A stretch of 64,000 nucleotides of DNA, from assembly GCA_904395885.1 (NCBI GenBank), contig CAJFOF010000001.1, positions 25,765-89,764 of the forward strand. The letters are read 5' to 3'. The translations under genes and the position numbers were made by a program. Positions 51,652 through 60,500 of this stretch are shown here, one piece after another (position 1 is the first letter of the stretch; each line of letters starts with the position of its first letter). Under the pieces are notes generated by a model. That model saw nothing but the letters and a program-made list of their open reading frames with translations. It made no database searches and was not told the origin of the DNA. This DNA comes from an uncultured Lachnospiraceae bacterium. GTDB taxonomy: Bacteria; Bacillota; Clostridia; Lachnospirales; Lachnospiraceae.

Positions 51652-53694
51652 TTACAGCTTTTTCTTCTGAAAAACCCTTCGTCCCGAAATAAAGGCCTTT
51701 CTGGCCTTCCGGCTTTCCTTCTGCTGCTGCGTATCCAGTGCTGCCGGGACGTCCTCTTTCGGAAAAGATTCCTCCAGAAGATTTTGAAAAAGGTCGTGCT
51801 TCAGATTCAGGCATATCGCCTCTTCGTTCCACAGTTCTCCACGGTGGCCGGTGTATTCACTGCCGTCATACCGAGCCCGACACTGAACCGCCCAATACCT
51901 CAGCCTCGGATACGGCTTGCTGTACCGAGCCCCGCTGTCCCAGCGAGGCCAGGTCAGAATTATCTGCTGTTTTGCCAGAACTGATAATGTGATCCGCCTG
52001 CCTTCCTCCTCCGTCAACCGCTTCTCCGCAACATACTTCTTTACTTGCTGTTCAAGCATCTGCGTAAAATCGTCCCGCAAAATCACCAGTGCTGCTTCCT
52101 CATGTGCAGAAATCCCACATAGATCCGCACCATCCAGGGATTTTTGCACATTTCGAACCAAAAGGGCATCATATTTGAGAGGTTTATCAATTTCCTCTGC
52201 AAACATGAACTGCTCCTCCTCCAGTTTTCCCCACCGACTCTCCAATTTTGCTTCACGGATTCTGTCCTCCTTTATCAGCCGGCTGATTACGTCCCGTGTC
52301 AGGTTCTGGACAACGTTATCTATTCCTCCAAGATTTTCCATCGTATAGCGCACTGAGTGCTCCACGCTTCGCCTTGCTGCCTCTAAAAATGTCTGAATCT
52401 CATTCCTTGCATCGGGAAAAGTCGTCATCAGAAAGTTTCCAAAAACATCCGTAACGAAGAGCAGCCGATCTCTTGTATCCCTCATTCTCTGTCCATTGGA
52501 GCGACTCTCATATTCCCACGGCTTATTGCGTAAATCCCGCATTTTCTCTCGCCAGACCTCTCTGCTTCCAGTTTCATTGGCTTGCCGGATAAGCCATAAA
52601 ATAAACCCTCCCACCAGGTCCGCCTGCCACTCAAGATGCTGCTGCAGCTCCGTCAGTATTCTCTTTTTCTCCGGTTCCTGGATGAAATCACCCACATCCA
52701 CAATGATCATTCTGGCGCTCTGCGACTCCGTGGTCCGGCGATACTCACCCGTAAAGATTGCGCAGGTTCCAACCACGGTATCAGCTTCCTCCGTATTTTG
52801 GGATTTTCGTTCCGTTACTCTTCCCCGGTAAACACTTCTCACGATAATGTCGAGAATTGCTCGCGTTTTCTCCCGCTGCCTCTGCGAATCTTCATCCTTG
52901 AAATCATCAGCAATCAGCGCATGACCGTCGCTTTCCACCAATGTTCTGACTGCGCAGGCAACTTTTTCCGTAGCCGATAAAACCGACCTTTCATTCCACA
53001 CGAGTTTACCGTCTTCGTCGAAAGGTTCCGGTTCAACAAATGTGCCGACCGTTTTCGCCAATGTAGTTTTCCCCACGCCGGAATCCCCCTCCAGCCAAAG
53101 ACTCAGGCTCAGGTCAATGCCCATATTACGGAACAAATTCCGAACCGCAGCTAACAGGTTTACAGCAAAAATCGGATACAACGTATCTGACTGCCGGCGG
53201 ATCAGTTCCAGAAAGGCAGTCGCATCCTTCATATCCTGCCAATCACAGGTCCCGAAATAGTAACAATCCGTAACCTCTGCGCGTATCGTTTCGCAAACAC
53301 CATTCTCCGTAATCGCTCCATTTGAAAAAGCAAAGATCCATTTGCCATCCACCTTTTGAAAGCCTGTTCGCGCAGTGATAATTTCCGTCCTGGGGAAATG
53401 ATCTTCGGCCGCCGACAAGGCCCGCCTAAAGTTTTGGTTAAACTCCGCAGGATTCTCCGTCCAGATTATCGGAGAAATCTTTTTGCGCCAGCCTCCCGAA
53501 TTCACCTCGCCCGCGCTGATGTTCACCGTTTTCTCCTTACTACCGTTAATGACAAGCCTAATCCGGTATATGGTCTGCCCTGTCGCAAGGTTCTGCTCAA
53601 GTGCTTCCGGATACAGGAGAAAATTGGAAATTCTTTTTCCATTTTCGTAATAACCGTCGCCACGTGCTTCGTAATTTTGAAATTGGAGTTCCAT
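51652..53694 (-). CDS. DUF927-like P-loop ATPase, probable element helicase
   Basis: A 680-residue protein. The N-terminal part (about 1-190) has the pattern ARTGFQKVDGKWIFAFSNGA, like DUF927 proteins. The ATPase core has Walker A GDSGVGKT (203-210), Walker B HALIADDF (258-265) and a sensor/arginine segment (GEYRRTTESQSARM). The C-terminal 250 residues are unassigned. DUF927 ATPases include the Cch helicases of SCC elements, so a role in replicating the excised element is plausible. AAGGAGG lies eight bases before ATG 53694; ATG 53700 is too close to it. An AT-rich region lies directly upstream. Confidence 0.75.
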   Translation of the reverse strand: MELQFQNYEARGDGYYENGKRISNFLLYPEALEQNLATGQTIYRIRLVINGSKEKTVNISAGEVNSGGWRKKISPIIWTENPAEFNQNFRRALSAAEDHFPRTEIITARTGFQKVDGKWIFAFSNGAITENGVCETIRAEVTDCYYFGTCDWQDMKDATAFLELIRRQSDTLYPIFAVNLLAAVRNLFRNMGIDLSLSLWLEGDSGVGKTTLAKTVGTFVEPEPFDEDGKLVWNERSVLSATEKVACAVRTLVESDGHALIADDFKDEDSQRQREKTRAILDIIVRSVYRGRVTERKSQNTEEADTVVGTCAIFTGEYRRTTESQSARMIIVDVGDFIQEPEKKRILTELQQHLEWQADLVGGFILWLIRQANETGSREVWREKMRDLRNKPWEYESRSNGQRMRDTRDRLLFVTDVFGNFLMTTFPDARNEIQTFLEAARRSVEHSVRYTMENLGGIDNVVQNLTRDVISRLIKEDRIREAKLESRWGKLEEEQFMFAEEIDKPLKYDALLVRNVQKSLDGADLCGISAHEEAALVILRDDFTQMLEQQVKKYVAEKRLTEEEGRRITLSVLAKQQIILTWPRWDSGARYSKPYPRLRYWAVQCRARYDGSEYTGHRGELWNEEAICLNLKHDLFQNLLEESFPKEDVPAALDTQQQKESRKARKAFISGRRVFQKKKL

Positions 53695-53700
53695 CTTCAT

Positions 53701-53900
53701 TACCTCCTTTTTGTTATGAACCCATTTTACCGAATTAAATTTGACAGCATAACTTATTAAAATTTTTTATTATTTACTTTTTAAATCAATTTTTTCTTTT
53801 ATTTTCTTTATTTTTATAACAAAATTTATTATTTTGAATATTATTATGTTTTTTTGATTTTATAGTTTGGTAAAATATATATTATTTTACTAAATCGTAC
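53701..53900. other. AT-rich region with three inverted TTxxGTAAAAT motifs, possible origin
   Basis: About 200 bp that are very AT-rich, in contrast to the surrounding sequence. A 12-mer recurs three times: ATTCGGTAAAAT (minus, 53735-53724), GTTTGGTAAAAT (plus, 53865-53876) and ATTTAGTAAAAT (minus, 53895-53884). The last two face each other as a dyad around ATATATT. It contains no gene. It could be a replication origin for the element or an operator cluster for the ATPase gene, since the first copy covers a TAAAAT -10-like box. Confidence 0.5.
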
Positions 53901-53927
53901 TACATCGACTCGAGGCTTGCAGGACAC

Positions 53928-53959
53928 AAAAACAGCGGAGCGTTTTACCGTCCCGCTGT
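53928..53959 (-). terminator. Terminator of the 515-residue protein gene
   Basis: ACAGCGG (53932-53938) pairs with CCGCTGT (53953-53959), followed on the minus strand by T5 (53932-53928). It ends the transcript coming from the gene at 53972-55519. Confidence 0.75.
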
Positions 53960-53971
53960 CATTCACAACAT

Positions 53972-55519
53972 TTAATTACTCTTTTTGGGCCATTTTCCCG
54001 TTAATGCCGGTATAAATTCTCGAGAATTTAATCGATACATGCAATCCTCTAAATTAATCTTATTCGCATCAAAAATCTCCTGCTCAACACGATATCTTAT
54101 AAATGCTTCTTTTAATTCTTCCTTTGTTTTTTCTGCACAAGCTGTAATCTCATTGCTCATATCAGGTTTTATCAGCTTCCCTTCCTCCATCAGTTTCACC
54201 AAATACTCCAGCTGCACCAACTCGTCCCTCGCTATCTCACTGATGCTGCCGGCTGCCGTCACGCAGCGGTATCCTTGTTTCCACTTTTCCTTTATTCTTT
54301 CTTCCGGAAAGTAGATCTTGGGATAAAACTGTTTTGCTTTAATCGCCAGATTTCTAATTGCTTCCTTCTGTTTCTCACTTAGTCCAGGAGAATGATTCCA
54401 GAAATACCGATTAAACCCCGAAACCGATAAACTCAGCGGATTGTCCGGAAGAGCCGCTTCCGTCTCATCCAGCAGATAATTTAATTTTTCCAGCAACTCA
54501 TTCCTGATATTGCTATCTCGGATTGTCGTTGCTTCCACCGCCATCTCCTCCTGGCATAAATCATCTTCTTCCGCCCCATTCTCCTCTGGACGTAAATTCT
54601 CTTCTTCAGAAATTTCGATCTTTTGCTGATTTTTTCCCGTTCTGATCGTTTTATTTTCCTGGGCATTCTGCAGCGCATGGCCTAACATACGGAAGTTTTT
54701 TTCCAGATCCTTTCCCTCCCACAAAAGTCCCTCAATATCACTGATGCGTATGCCAAGGCCTTCTAAACTTTGAATACTGTCACAAAGCTGCGCAATCACC
54801 TCTTCTTTCATATCCTTAAGATTTTCCAGACCAAATTTTATCCAGAGATTTTGTTTCAGGTCCTCCACCTGCGTCTTTACACTTTCCATTTCCTGCTCTG
54901 GCTTCTCTACTCCCCATTTTTTGTACAGTCTTTCCCGTTTCTCTGTTTCTTTGCGGATTTTTTCATTTTCCCATGTTCTTTTCTTACGCTTGACCTCCGG
55001 ATCATCCGCATCATCTGTGCCTGGGAAAAATGGCATTCCAAAATGGGCATAATTTTCTTTAAGAATTTTCCTGTATTCTCTCATGCTCATGCAATAGCGC
55101 TTCCCCCAGCCATCCAGCATATCAGTCAGCAGTTTCCACTCCAGCAAACGGTCAGTGCTGCATTTTTTCTCCATCTTATTTCTATCGAATGTAAGAATAT
55201 ACCATACACCCTCCCAATCATCAGGTAGATAAAAATCGAAATCAGTAGAAAGCTTCGGTTTAAAATTTGGTTTGTTTCTGATATTATCCGTTAAAAGATG
55301 CAGCTTCTTACAAAACTCCAAAATGCCAAGTTCTTCTGCTTTTGGCGCAAAGAGTTTCTTTTGATTATCGATCCAATATTTTTCTAATTCCCGTATCTTC
55401 TTCTCTAAACTCTGAGGATCAGAAGTCCCTTTATCGATCAGCTTTTTCTTTGCCTTATCCGCTTTCCCCGACTTGCCATAAATGCTTCTTAATAACTCAT
55501 ATGCTGTCATTATTTTCAT
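53972..55519 (-). CDS. Charged 515-residue protein of unknown function
   Basis: I do not recognise a family. The protein is soluble, rich in Lys/Glu, with no signal peptide or membrane segment. The first 230 residues are helical and basic (ADKAKKKLIDKGTSDPQSLE, KRKKRTWENEKIRKETEKR). A Glu-rich acidic stretch (about 305-350) links to a C-terminal region (about 365-515) containing SVSGFNRYFWNHSPGLSEKQKEAI. The ATG at 55519 follows GGGGAGAGAATA. It ends at a good terminator and starts 55 bp after the DUF4143-type ATPase gene, so the two may share a transcript. Confidence 0.7.
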   Translation of the reverse strand: MKIMTAYELLRSIYGKSGKADKAKKKLIDKGTSDPQSLEKKIRELEKYWIDNQKKLFAPKAEELGILEFCKKLHLLTDNIRNKPNFKPKLSTDFDFYLPDDWEGVWYILTFDRNKMEKKCSTDRLLEWKLLTDMLDGWGKRYCMSMREYRKILKENYAHFGMPFFPGTDDADDPEVKRKKRTWENEKIRKETEKRERLYKKWGVEKPEQEMESVKTQVEDLKQNLWIKFGLENLKDMKEEVIAQLCDSIQSLEGLGIRISDIEGLLWEGKDLEKNFRMLGHALQNAQENKTIRTGKNQQKIEISEEENLRPEENGAEEDDLCQEEMAVEATTIRDSNIRNELLEKLNYLLDETEAALPDNPLSLSVSGFNRYFWNHSPGLSEKQKEAIRNLAIKAKQFYPKIYFPEERIKEKWKQGYRCVTAAGSISEIARDELVQLEYLVKLMEEGKLIKPDMSNEITACAEKTKEELKEAFIRYRVEQEIFDANKINLEDCMYRLNSREFIPALTGKWPKKSN

Positions 55520-55574
55520 TATTCTCTCCCCACAGGTGCAGTCCAGAGAAAGCAAACTGCGATTATTCTATTCT

Positions 55575-56936
55575 TCACAGACTTCTCCCCAAATCAAACC
55601 GGATTCTCCCTGCCAGATAAAGAGGAACTGTATACTTTCTGCCATTTATACCTCCATAAGTATTTTTCAGATTATACACATAATCCAATTTTCCTTTCTC
55701 CAGCAGACCATTTGCCGTTACCGCAATTTCATTCCCCCGCTTTACCTCGATGCCATAATTTTTATAGTCCAGACGGCTGCGGACGTAAAAATCCAATTCT
55801 CCGCTTGTCTTCTCATCGGTTCCAAACCATGGAGACTGCCCTGCAATCTCCCGGCGTTTAATCCGTTCAACCAGATCCAGGTATACAAAATTCTCGCACA
55901 AGCTCCCGTCAATCGCCTCCTGGCTTGTACCGGTCAATGACAGAAACTGATTCGCGATCCCCAGATCCATAAAGTAGTACCTGCAGTTCTCCACAATATT
56001 CAGGTTATCGCAGTCCACACTTTTTCCGCAGTATCCGATTTGATGCGACAAATACAGCCAGCTGATCGCATAGTTCACAGTCCGCTTGGCAATTTTACCG
56101 CTTTCTTCTTTGAAAATAATGCTCGTCAGATCCGTGATTAAATCTTTCGTCCCCTTCTTTTCTTTCAGCATCATCACCGCAATAGACGAAAGCACTTTAT
56201 CAAAGGTGGCCGTTTCTAACGGATTATCAAAATAACGGGAGGATTCCCTGATAAAAATGGATACCAGTTCGCCGATGATATCTGCGCAGGCTTCCACGCT
56301 TTCCGTTTCCAGATAAGTTTTTACCACTTCCGGATAGCCTCCGATATGAAGATATAAGTCAAAATAACGTTTCAAACTATCGTACTCGTCATGGCTGGAA
56401 GCGCCGAACAGATCAACCGTTTCATACCGTTCTCTCAGTTGAAAAGCATCCAGAAATTCTGGGAAGGTCAGTGGAGTCATCGTCAGCGATTCCACATCTC
56501 CGGCGGACAAAAAGAATTCCTTTTCCCTGGTCTTTCCCAGATAGCTTCCGGTTACAATAAAGTGACACCGAAATTCCCGTGCAAATTCCCGGATCTTGCT
56601 GTAAACTACCGATGACTCCTGGATTTCATCAATCACCACCAGCGTATCCTCCTGATCCGAAAAATCCGGAGCATACAGTTTAAACGCTTTATGAAGAGGC
56701 TTATCCGGCGGTGTTTGTCCCGGAGTCCAGCTGGATGCTGCTTCCAGACACTGCAAAAACCGTTCTCCAGTGGACCCAATCATATTAATATAGATATAAG
56801 ACCGATATTCCTGTGAAAAACGGTTCAGTATATAGGTCTTTCCAACCTGTCTGGCCCCTTCGAGTTCTAGTACCTTATGTGTATTTTTCTTCTTCCAGGT
56901 CAAAAGCTTTTGATAAATATCCCGTTTTAATTCCAT
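55575..56936 (-). CDS. AAA ATPase with DUF4143 domain
   Basis: A 453-residue ATPase of the group often annotated as ATP-binding protein. Walker A is GARQVGKT (27-34), Walker B TLVVIDEIQES (about 95-105), followed by IVTGSYLG (sensor). The C-terminal half is a DUF4143 domain (about 200-400; LHIGGYPEVV, FYVRSRLDYKNYGIEVKRGNE, with a nuclease-like ExK). Function is unknown; these proteins are spread by mobile elements. Start chosen at ATG 56936, six bases after AAGGTG; a GTG nine bases upstream is possible. Confidence 0.85.
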   Translation of the reverse strand: MELKRDIYQKLLTWKKKNTHKVLELEGARQVGKTYILNRFSQEYRSYIYINMIGSTGERFLQCLEAASSWTPGQTPPDKPLHKAFKLYAPDFSDQEDTLVVIDEIQESSVVYSKIREFAREFRCHFIVTGSYLGKTREKEFFLSAGDVESLTMTPLTFPEFLDAFQLRERYETVDLFGASSHDEYDSLKRYFDLYLHIGGYPEVVKTYLETESVEACADIIGELVSIFIRESSRYFDNPLETATFDKVLSSIAVMMLKEKKGTKDLITDLTSIIFKEESGKIAKRTVNYAISWLYLSHQIGYCGKSVDCDNLNIVENCRYYFMDLGIANQFLSLTGTSQEAIDGSLCENFVYLDLVERIKRREIAGQSPWFGTDEKTSGELDFYVRSRLDYKNYGIEVKRGNEIAVTANGLLEKGKLDYVYNLKNTYGGINGRKYTVPLYLAGRIRFDLGRSL

Positions 56937-57128
56937 CTGCATCACCTTATCTCTTCACCAAATAAACATTTCCATAGTTTCTATTCTAACATAGATTGAT
57001 GATAGAACCAATCGCAAATTCGTTTTCCTGGCCGGCAAAAATTTGCGACAATAACCTGTACTTTATTCTCCCGGTCCCCATGTATCCGTTTTCCAGGGGA
57101 AAAATCTCCGTTTTCTGCTCCCTTCAGA

Positions 57129-57154
57129 GGAATAAGCCGTTGCCGGCTTATTCC
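57129..57154 (-). terminator. Hairpin at the end of the serine recombinase gene
   Basis: GGAATAAGCCG (57129-57139) pairs exactly with CGGCTTATTCC (57144-57154) around a four-base loop. It includes the stop codon of the recombinase gene. No T run follows. Confidence 0.55.
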
Positions 57155-57771
57155 CCCTTCTTCTCTTTCTCATACTTTTTCTTCAGGTACTTAAATCGCT
57201 CTGCTCCAATTCCCAGCTGCTCCATCACATACTTCCGGGTCAGTTCCCCTTTTTTATATCGGGCATAGTAAACTTCCCATTCCTCAGGATACCCTTTATC
57301 CGGCGGACCAAATCTTACACCGGCATTCTTTGCTGCATCTATCCCCTCTCTCTGCCTCCGCCGGATAGTATTCCGCTCCTCCTCTGCAATGCTGGACAAC
57401 ACCTCAATCAAAATATTATTCACCATATCCTGAATCCATTCCTGACCGGCGTCAAACCGGATCATCGTAGTAGGAAGGTCGATTACCTTTAATCGGATTC
57501 CATGATCCTTAAACCACTGCAGCTCCTGCTTCATCTCCTGCTTATTCCGGCTTAAGCGGTCCAGGGATTTGATGACTAGCACGTCTCCTTTTCTCAATCC
57601 CAAGGGACCTTTCAGCGCCTGATATCCGGGGCGGTTTAAATCTTTCCCGCTCTGCTTATCCGTAACGATATTTTCCTCCGGAACGTACTTCTTTAATTCA
57701 ACCAGCTGCCTTGCCAGATTCTGCTCTGTACTGCTTACTCTGGCATAGCCCATGATTCTTGATTCTGCCAT
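57148..57771 (-). CDS. Serine recombinase of the resolvase/invertase family
   Basis: A 207-residue recombinase. The nucleophile motif is GYARVSSTEQNLARQ (Ser13), followed by the conserved ALKGPLGLRKGDVLVIKSLD region and RLSRNKQEM. The dimerisation helix E contains IAEEERNTIRRRQREGI, and a short C-terminal helix-turn-helix (GELTRKYVMEQLGIGAERFK) binds DNA. Size fits resolvases and invertases, not large integrases. Start is ATG 57771 or six codons earlier; neither has a perfect ribosome site. I see no obvious paired crossover sites nearby. Confidence 0.9.
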   Translation of the reverse strand: MAESRIMGYARVSSTEQNLARQLVELKKYVPEENIVTDKQSGKDLNRPGYQALKGPLGLRKGDVLVIKSLDRLSRNKQEMKQELQWFKDHGIRLKVIDLPTTMIRFDAGQEWIQDMVNNILIEVLSSIAEEERNTIRRRQREGIDAAKNAGVRFGPPDKGYPEEWEVYYARYKKGELTRKYVMEQLGIGAERFKYLKKKYEKEKKGE

Positions 57772-57883
57772 CTTAATTCTGCACTCCATTCTTACAGGAT
57801 CTTTCTGGTATTTTCAAACCTTTCTCAGATCCTTCACAAGATATTGAAAGGCATTTCCCCGGCGTATAAGCCGGTTCTATTGT

Positions 57884-57923
57884 AAAGAAAATGGCTGTCA
57901 TCACCTCATCTGACAACAGCCAT
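57884..57923 (-). terminator. Terminator upstream of the recombinase gene
   Basis: ATGGCTGT (57891-57898) pairs with ACAGCCAT (57916-57923) and on the minus strand is followed by TTTTCTTT. It ends the transcript of the small genes at 57968-58978 and separates them from the recombinase. Confidence 0.7.
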
Positions 57924-57967
57924 CCATTCTTTCTGCATTCTGCCTTTAATCAATCCTCATTGCCGCG

Positions 57968-58243
57968 TCATTCCCCATTTTCCCCCTGCCGGGAAACCCG
58001 GATCCCAAGCCACAGCCCGTCCAAAAATGCCGCGCGGTACAAAACCTGATGTTCCATGGCAGCCCGGCTGATCCCCTGTTCCAGAAGTTCTTCTGCCTTC
58101 GCCTTTTCTCCAGGAATAACCAGCGCAAGAATTTCCCCCTCAAGCTCTTTCTCTTTCCTGCCATTCTTCTCCATACAATACTTTTCCAGAATCATTTCCA
58201 CCCGCTGATATACCATATCCCGAATCCATTCTTCTCTTCCCAT
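57968..58243 (-). CDS. Small acidic/helical protein of unknown function
   Basis: A 91-residue protein with a strong ribosome site (AAGGAGG, eight bases before the ATG). It is mostly helical and charged (KEKELEGEILALVIPGEKAK, EELLEQGISRAAMEHQVLY) with the C-terminal YRAAFLDGLWLGIRV. The pattern is like the short proteins that accompany Lachnospiraceae elements. I do not recognise a family. It is 21 bp after the DUF5688 gene. Confidence 0.65.
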   Translation of the reverse strand: MGREEWIRDMVYQRVEMILEKYCMEKNGRKEKELEGEILALVIPGEKAKAEELLEQGISRAAMEHQVLYRAAFLDGLWLGIRVSRQGENGE

Positions 58244-58264
58244 CTCGTTTTCCTCCTTAATCCC

Positions 58265-58978
58265 CTATTCTTCCTTTGCTCTGACACACTCGATCCTCCC
58301 GCTGTCTTTCCGGTAGACATACACGCAATCTGCCAGTACCTCTTCCGGTGCCACATCCTGCCGGTTAATGATTTTTACCATCTCCGCCGCCACTTCCAGA
58401 TCAATCTCTCCATCCCACTTTTGGATAAGAACCTCATGAATACTGGAGGGCAAAATCAGCAGATCTCCGGCGATCTGTTTCGCTGCCGATTCAAGAATTC
58501 CGGGGTACAGAAGTGCCGCAGCGCCATTTACTCCCATTAAGTTCGTAAGAACATACAGAGGCCTCTTCTGATTCTCCTGCATCCTGCGATCATCCAACAG
58601 GTCGTTCTCCAGCAGGTCCTGCTCCGCTCCCTTCCCCCGAACGCGGATCAGTTCACGCAGAACCTCATCCAGGGGCCGAAGAACTGCCGGATAACGTCTC
58701 GGTGTATTCTTCCATGCATAATTCCAGAGTTCTTCCTCTTCCATTCCCCATCGCGCCGCGTCTTCCCTGGTAATCCGCCTCTCTGCCCGGATTCCCCGCC
58801 GCAAATCCGTCATAAGATCCATGGATAACACTGCCGTCAGATTCCCAAATACGTTTCTTTTTACGCTCCTTTCCAGCAGTTCCGGATCCTGTCTGCAGCC
58901 TGCCAGCCGGTAAATGATCCTGCTTTTCTCCGCTTCGTTCATCATCATTTCTCCCTGTCCCATTTTTATTTCCTTCAT
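58265..58978 (-). CDS. DUF5688-type protein, shortened
   Basis: About 237 residues. The segment PLYVLTNLMGVNGAAALLYPG, followed by GDLLILPSSIHEV, is the hallmark of DUF5688 proteins, common in Lachnospiraceae mobile elements and of unknown function. Family members are usually longer at the N-terminus; here the protein starts at the end of that region. The start codon is uncertain (58978, 58963 or the MMM cluster near 58945). It is followed by a 91-residue protein. Confidence 0.65.
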   Translation of the reverse strand: MKEIKMGQGEMMMNEAEKSRIIYRLAGCRQDPELLERSVKRNVFGNLTAVLSMDLMTDLRRGIRAERRITREDAARWGMEEEELWNYAWKNTPRRYPAVLRPLDEVLRELIRVRGKGAEQDLLENDLLDDRRMQENQKRPLYVLTNLMGVNGAAALLYPGILESAAKQIAGDLLILPSSIHEVLIQKWDGEIDLEVAAEMVKIINRQDVAPEEVLADCVYVYRKDSGRIECVRAKEE

Positions 58979-59039
58979 GGTTCAATCTCCTCTCCTGTTC
59001 TCGTCCTTCCTCAACAAAACCTCTATGCTTACTTGTGGA

Positions 59040-59366
59040 TCACAGCTTCATGATCTGCAGCATCATGCGGATCCCATCCTCAAGGCCATATCGGTAAAAT
59101 GCTTCGATCTCCTGTCCCTGGCTGGCGGTAATCCAATCCAGAAACTCCTGGCTCTGTTTTGCCAGTTCCGGATATTCTTCCTGGATCAGCCGGTCCCACT
59201 CCCGGAAACGAAGTTCTTCCTCTTTCTGGAGGGAAGGATCCTCCTCCCTCCGTCTCCAGGCAAGACTGCTGATTCTCTCCGTCAGAAGGAGTTCCAACAA
59301 ATCCTTGATCTCTTCTCGGTCCTCTTCCCCGGAAAAATTTTCCTTCAAACATTCTTTCTCTTTCAT
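59040..59366 (-). CDS. Small charged protein coupled to the Rad52-like gene
   Basis: A 108-residue, strongly charged helical protein (start MKEKECLKENFSGEEDREEIKD; later LAWRRREEDPSLQKEEELRF). Its ATG overlaps the stop of the Rad52-like gene (ATGA) and GGGGG lies ten bases upstream, so it is translated with it. The tail QEIEAFYRYGLEDGIRMMLQI resembles small element proteins that end in a helix. Family unknown; a partner of the annealing protein is possible from coupling alone. Confidence 0.6.
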   Translation of the reverse strand: MKEKECLKENFSGEEDREEIKDLLELLLTERISSLAWRRREEDPSLQKEEELRFREWDRLIQEEYPELAKQSQEFLDWITASQGQEIEAFYRYGLEDGIRMMLQIMKL

Positions 59367-60118
59367 GCAATCCCCCTGCTCTTTGATTTTCTAAGTCCTT
59401 TCATGGCATCGGCATAGATGGCTTCCGTCATCTGCTCTACCGCAGAAATCCCATACCGGCCCAGCACACAGTCAAGGCTTACGCCGGTTCTCTGCAGTTC
59501 CTGCTCCAGCGCGCTCAGCTGGCCACCGTTTAATCCAGACAGGCAAGAAGCATCTGCCCGGCCTTTCGGCAGCCTCCCGCTTTTTCCCGCTTCTTCCGCC
59601 GCTCTCTCCCTGCGATTCCACTGGTAAACCACCTGTCCTGCCTCATTGACAATGGTTAAAAGGCAAATCGCCCGTTCCTGATTGCAGCTGATTTCCCGCA
59701 CATGGAACCGTTCCTCACTGTACAGTTTCTCTCCCTTTCGCTTTAGCTTCGCTAACTCCGCCGGAATCCAGATAAAGGGCGCGGTGTAAAGTTCCCTCCC
59801 GATTCCCCAGTTAAAGCAGGCCCGCTTAAAACTGTCTGAGGCCTGCCCTTTTTCTTTTTCGGAATAGCTCATGGTCCCCACATCCTGTTTGGCAACCCAC
59901 TGCTGTTTTTCCCCGTCCCAAATCTCCACCGTGCAGTACAGGTTTCCATCCAGGACCTGATGGCTCCGTTTCCATCCAAAGGGAGTAAAAACCTCATCCA
60001 AGATCTTCTGGTCCACCCTGGCATCCTTAAATAATAAGAGGCTCACGCCTTTTTCATTGATTATCCCTATCCGGCACTCGATCTCTTCCGCCCGTAAAAG
60101 CCGAAGCTTAACTTCCAT
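59363..60118 (-). CDS. Rad52/22-like single-strand annealing protein
   Basis: A 251-residue protein. The core is the Rad52-type pattern YCTVEIWDGEKQQWVAKQDVGT, then EKEKGQASDSFKRACFNWGIGRELY and the following TAPFIW (about residues 62-118). Such proteins coat and anneal single-stranded DNA in phage and ICE recombination. A C-terminal helical segment is variable. AGAAGGGGAAATCAATA precedes the ATG. It lies between a YqaJ exonuclease and RadC upstream and a coupled small gene downstream, forming a recombination module. Confidence 0.8.
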   Translation of the reverse strand: MEVKLRLLRAEEIECRIGIINEKGVSLLLFKDARVDQKILDEVFTPFGWKRSHQVLDGNLYCTVEIWDGEKQQWVAKQDVGTMSYSEKEKGQASDSFKRACFNWGIGRELYTAPFIWIPAELAKLKRKGEKLYSEERFHVREISCNQERAICLLTIVNEAGQVVYQWNRRERAAEEAGKSGRLPKGRADASCLSGLNGGQLSALEQELQRTGVSLDCVLGRYGISAVEQMTEAIYADAMKGLRKSKSRGIA

Positions 60119-60160
60119 TATTGATTTCCCCTTCTGATTTAAAATAAAATCTTTTTCGGT

Positions 60161-60484
60161 TTACCCCGCTTCCGGCATCCTCCATTCCAGCAGCATCCCT
60201 TCCAGCAGTTCCTCAATCCCTTCCCAGGTAAGATACATCGTATGTTCGTATTTCAAATAAAACTGCCACATGGCCTGAATCGGCTCCGCAGCCTCCATCA
60301 CCAGACAAATGTATCCCCTGGGAATCTCCGGATTATACTGAAAATACTCTTTCAGACAGCAATAAAAATGAATCTTCCAGCAGGCCTCCCAGATCTCCGC
60401 TTTCGTGGAAGACGTCAGCAGTCTCCGCTTATACCTTCTGAATTCCCGCAGGATTTTCCGGTATGCTTTTTTCTGTTCATCCAT
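60161..60484 (-). CDS. Small conserved-looking protein of unknown function
   Basis: A 107-residue soluble protein with a basic N-terminus (KILREFRRYKRRLLTSSTKAE) and aromatic-rich middle (HFYCCLKEYFQYNPEIPRGY). AAAGGGGAG precedes the ATG. It lies between the YqaJ exonuclease (16 bp upstream) and the Rad52-like gene (42 bp downstream) and is probably in the same transcript. I do not recognise it. Confidence 0.6.
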   Translation of the reverse strand: MDEQKKAYRKILREFRRYKRRLLTSSTKAEIWEACWKIHFYCCLKEYFQYNPEIPRGYICLVMEAAEPIQAMWQFYLKYEHTMYLTWEGIEELLEGMLLEWRMPEAG

Positions 60485-60500
60485 CTGTTAACTCCCCTTT

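Noticed and set aside
57946-58164. A 72-codon frame overlapping the 91-residue gene.
   Set aside because: It is in another frame of the 57968-58243 gene, which has AAGGAGG at the right distance; this one has no ribosome site.
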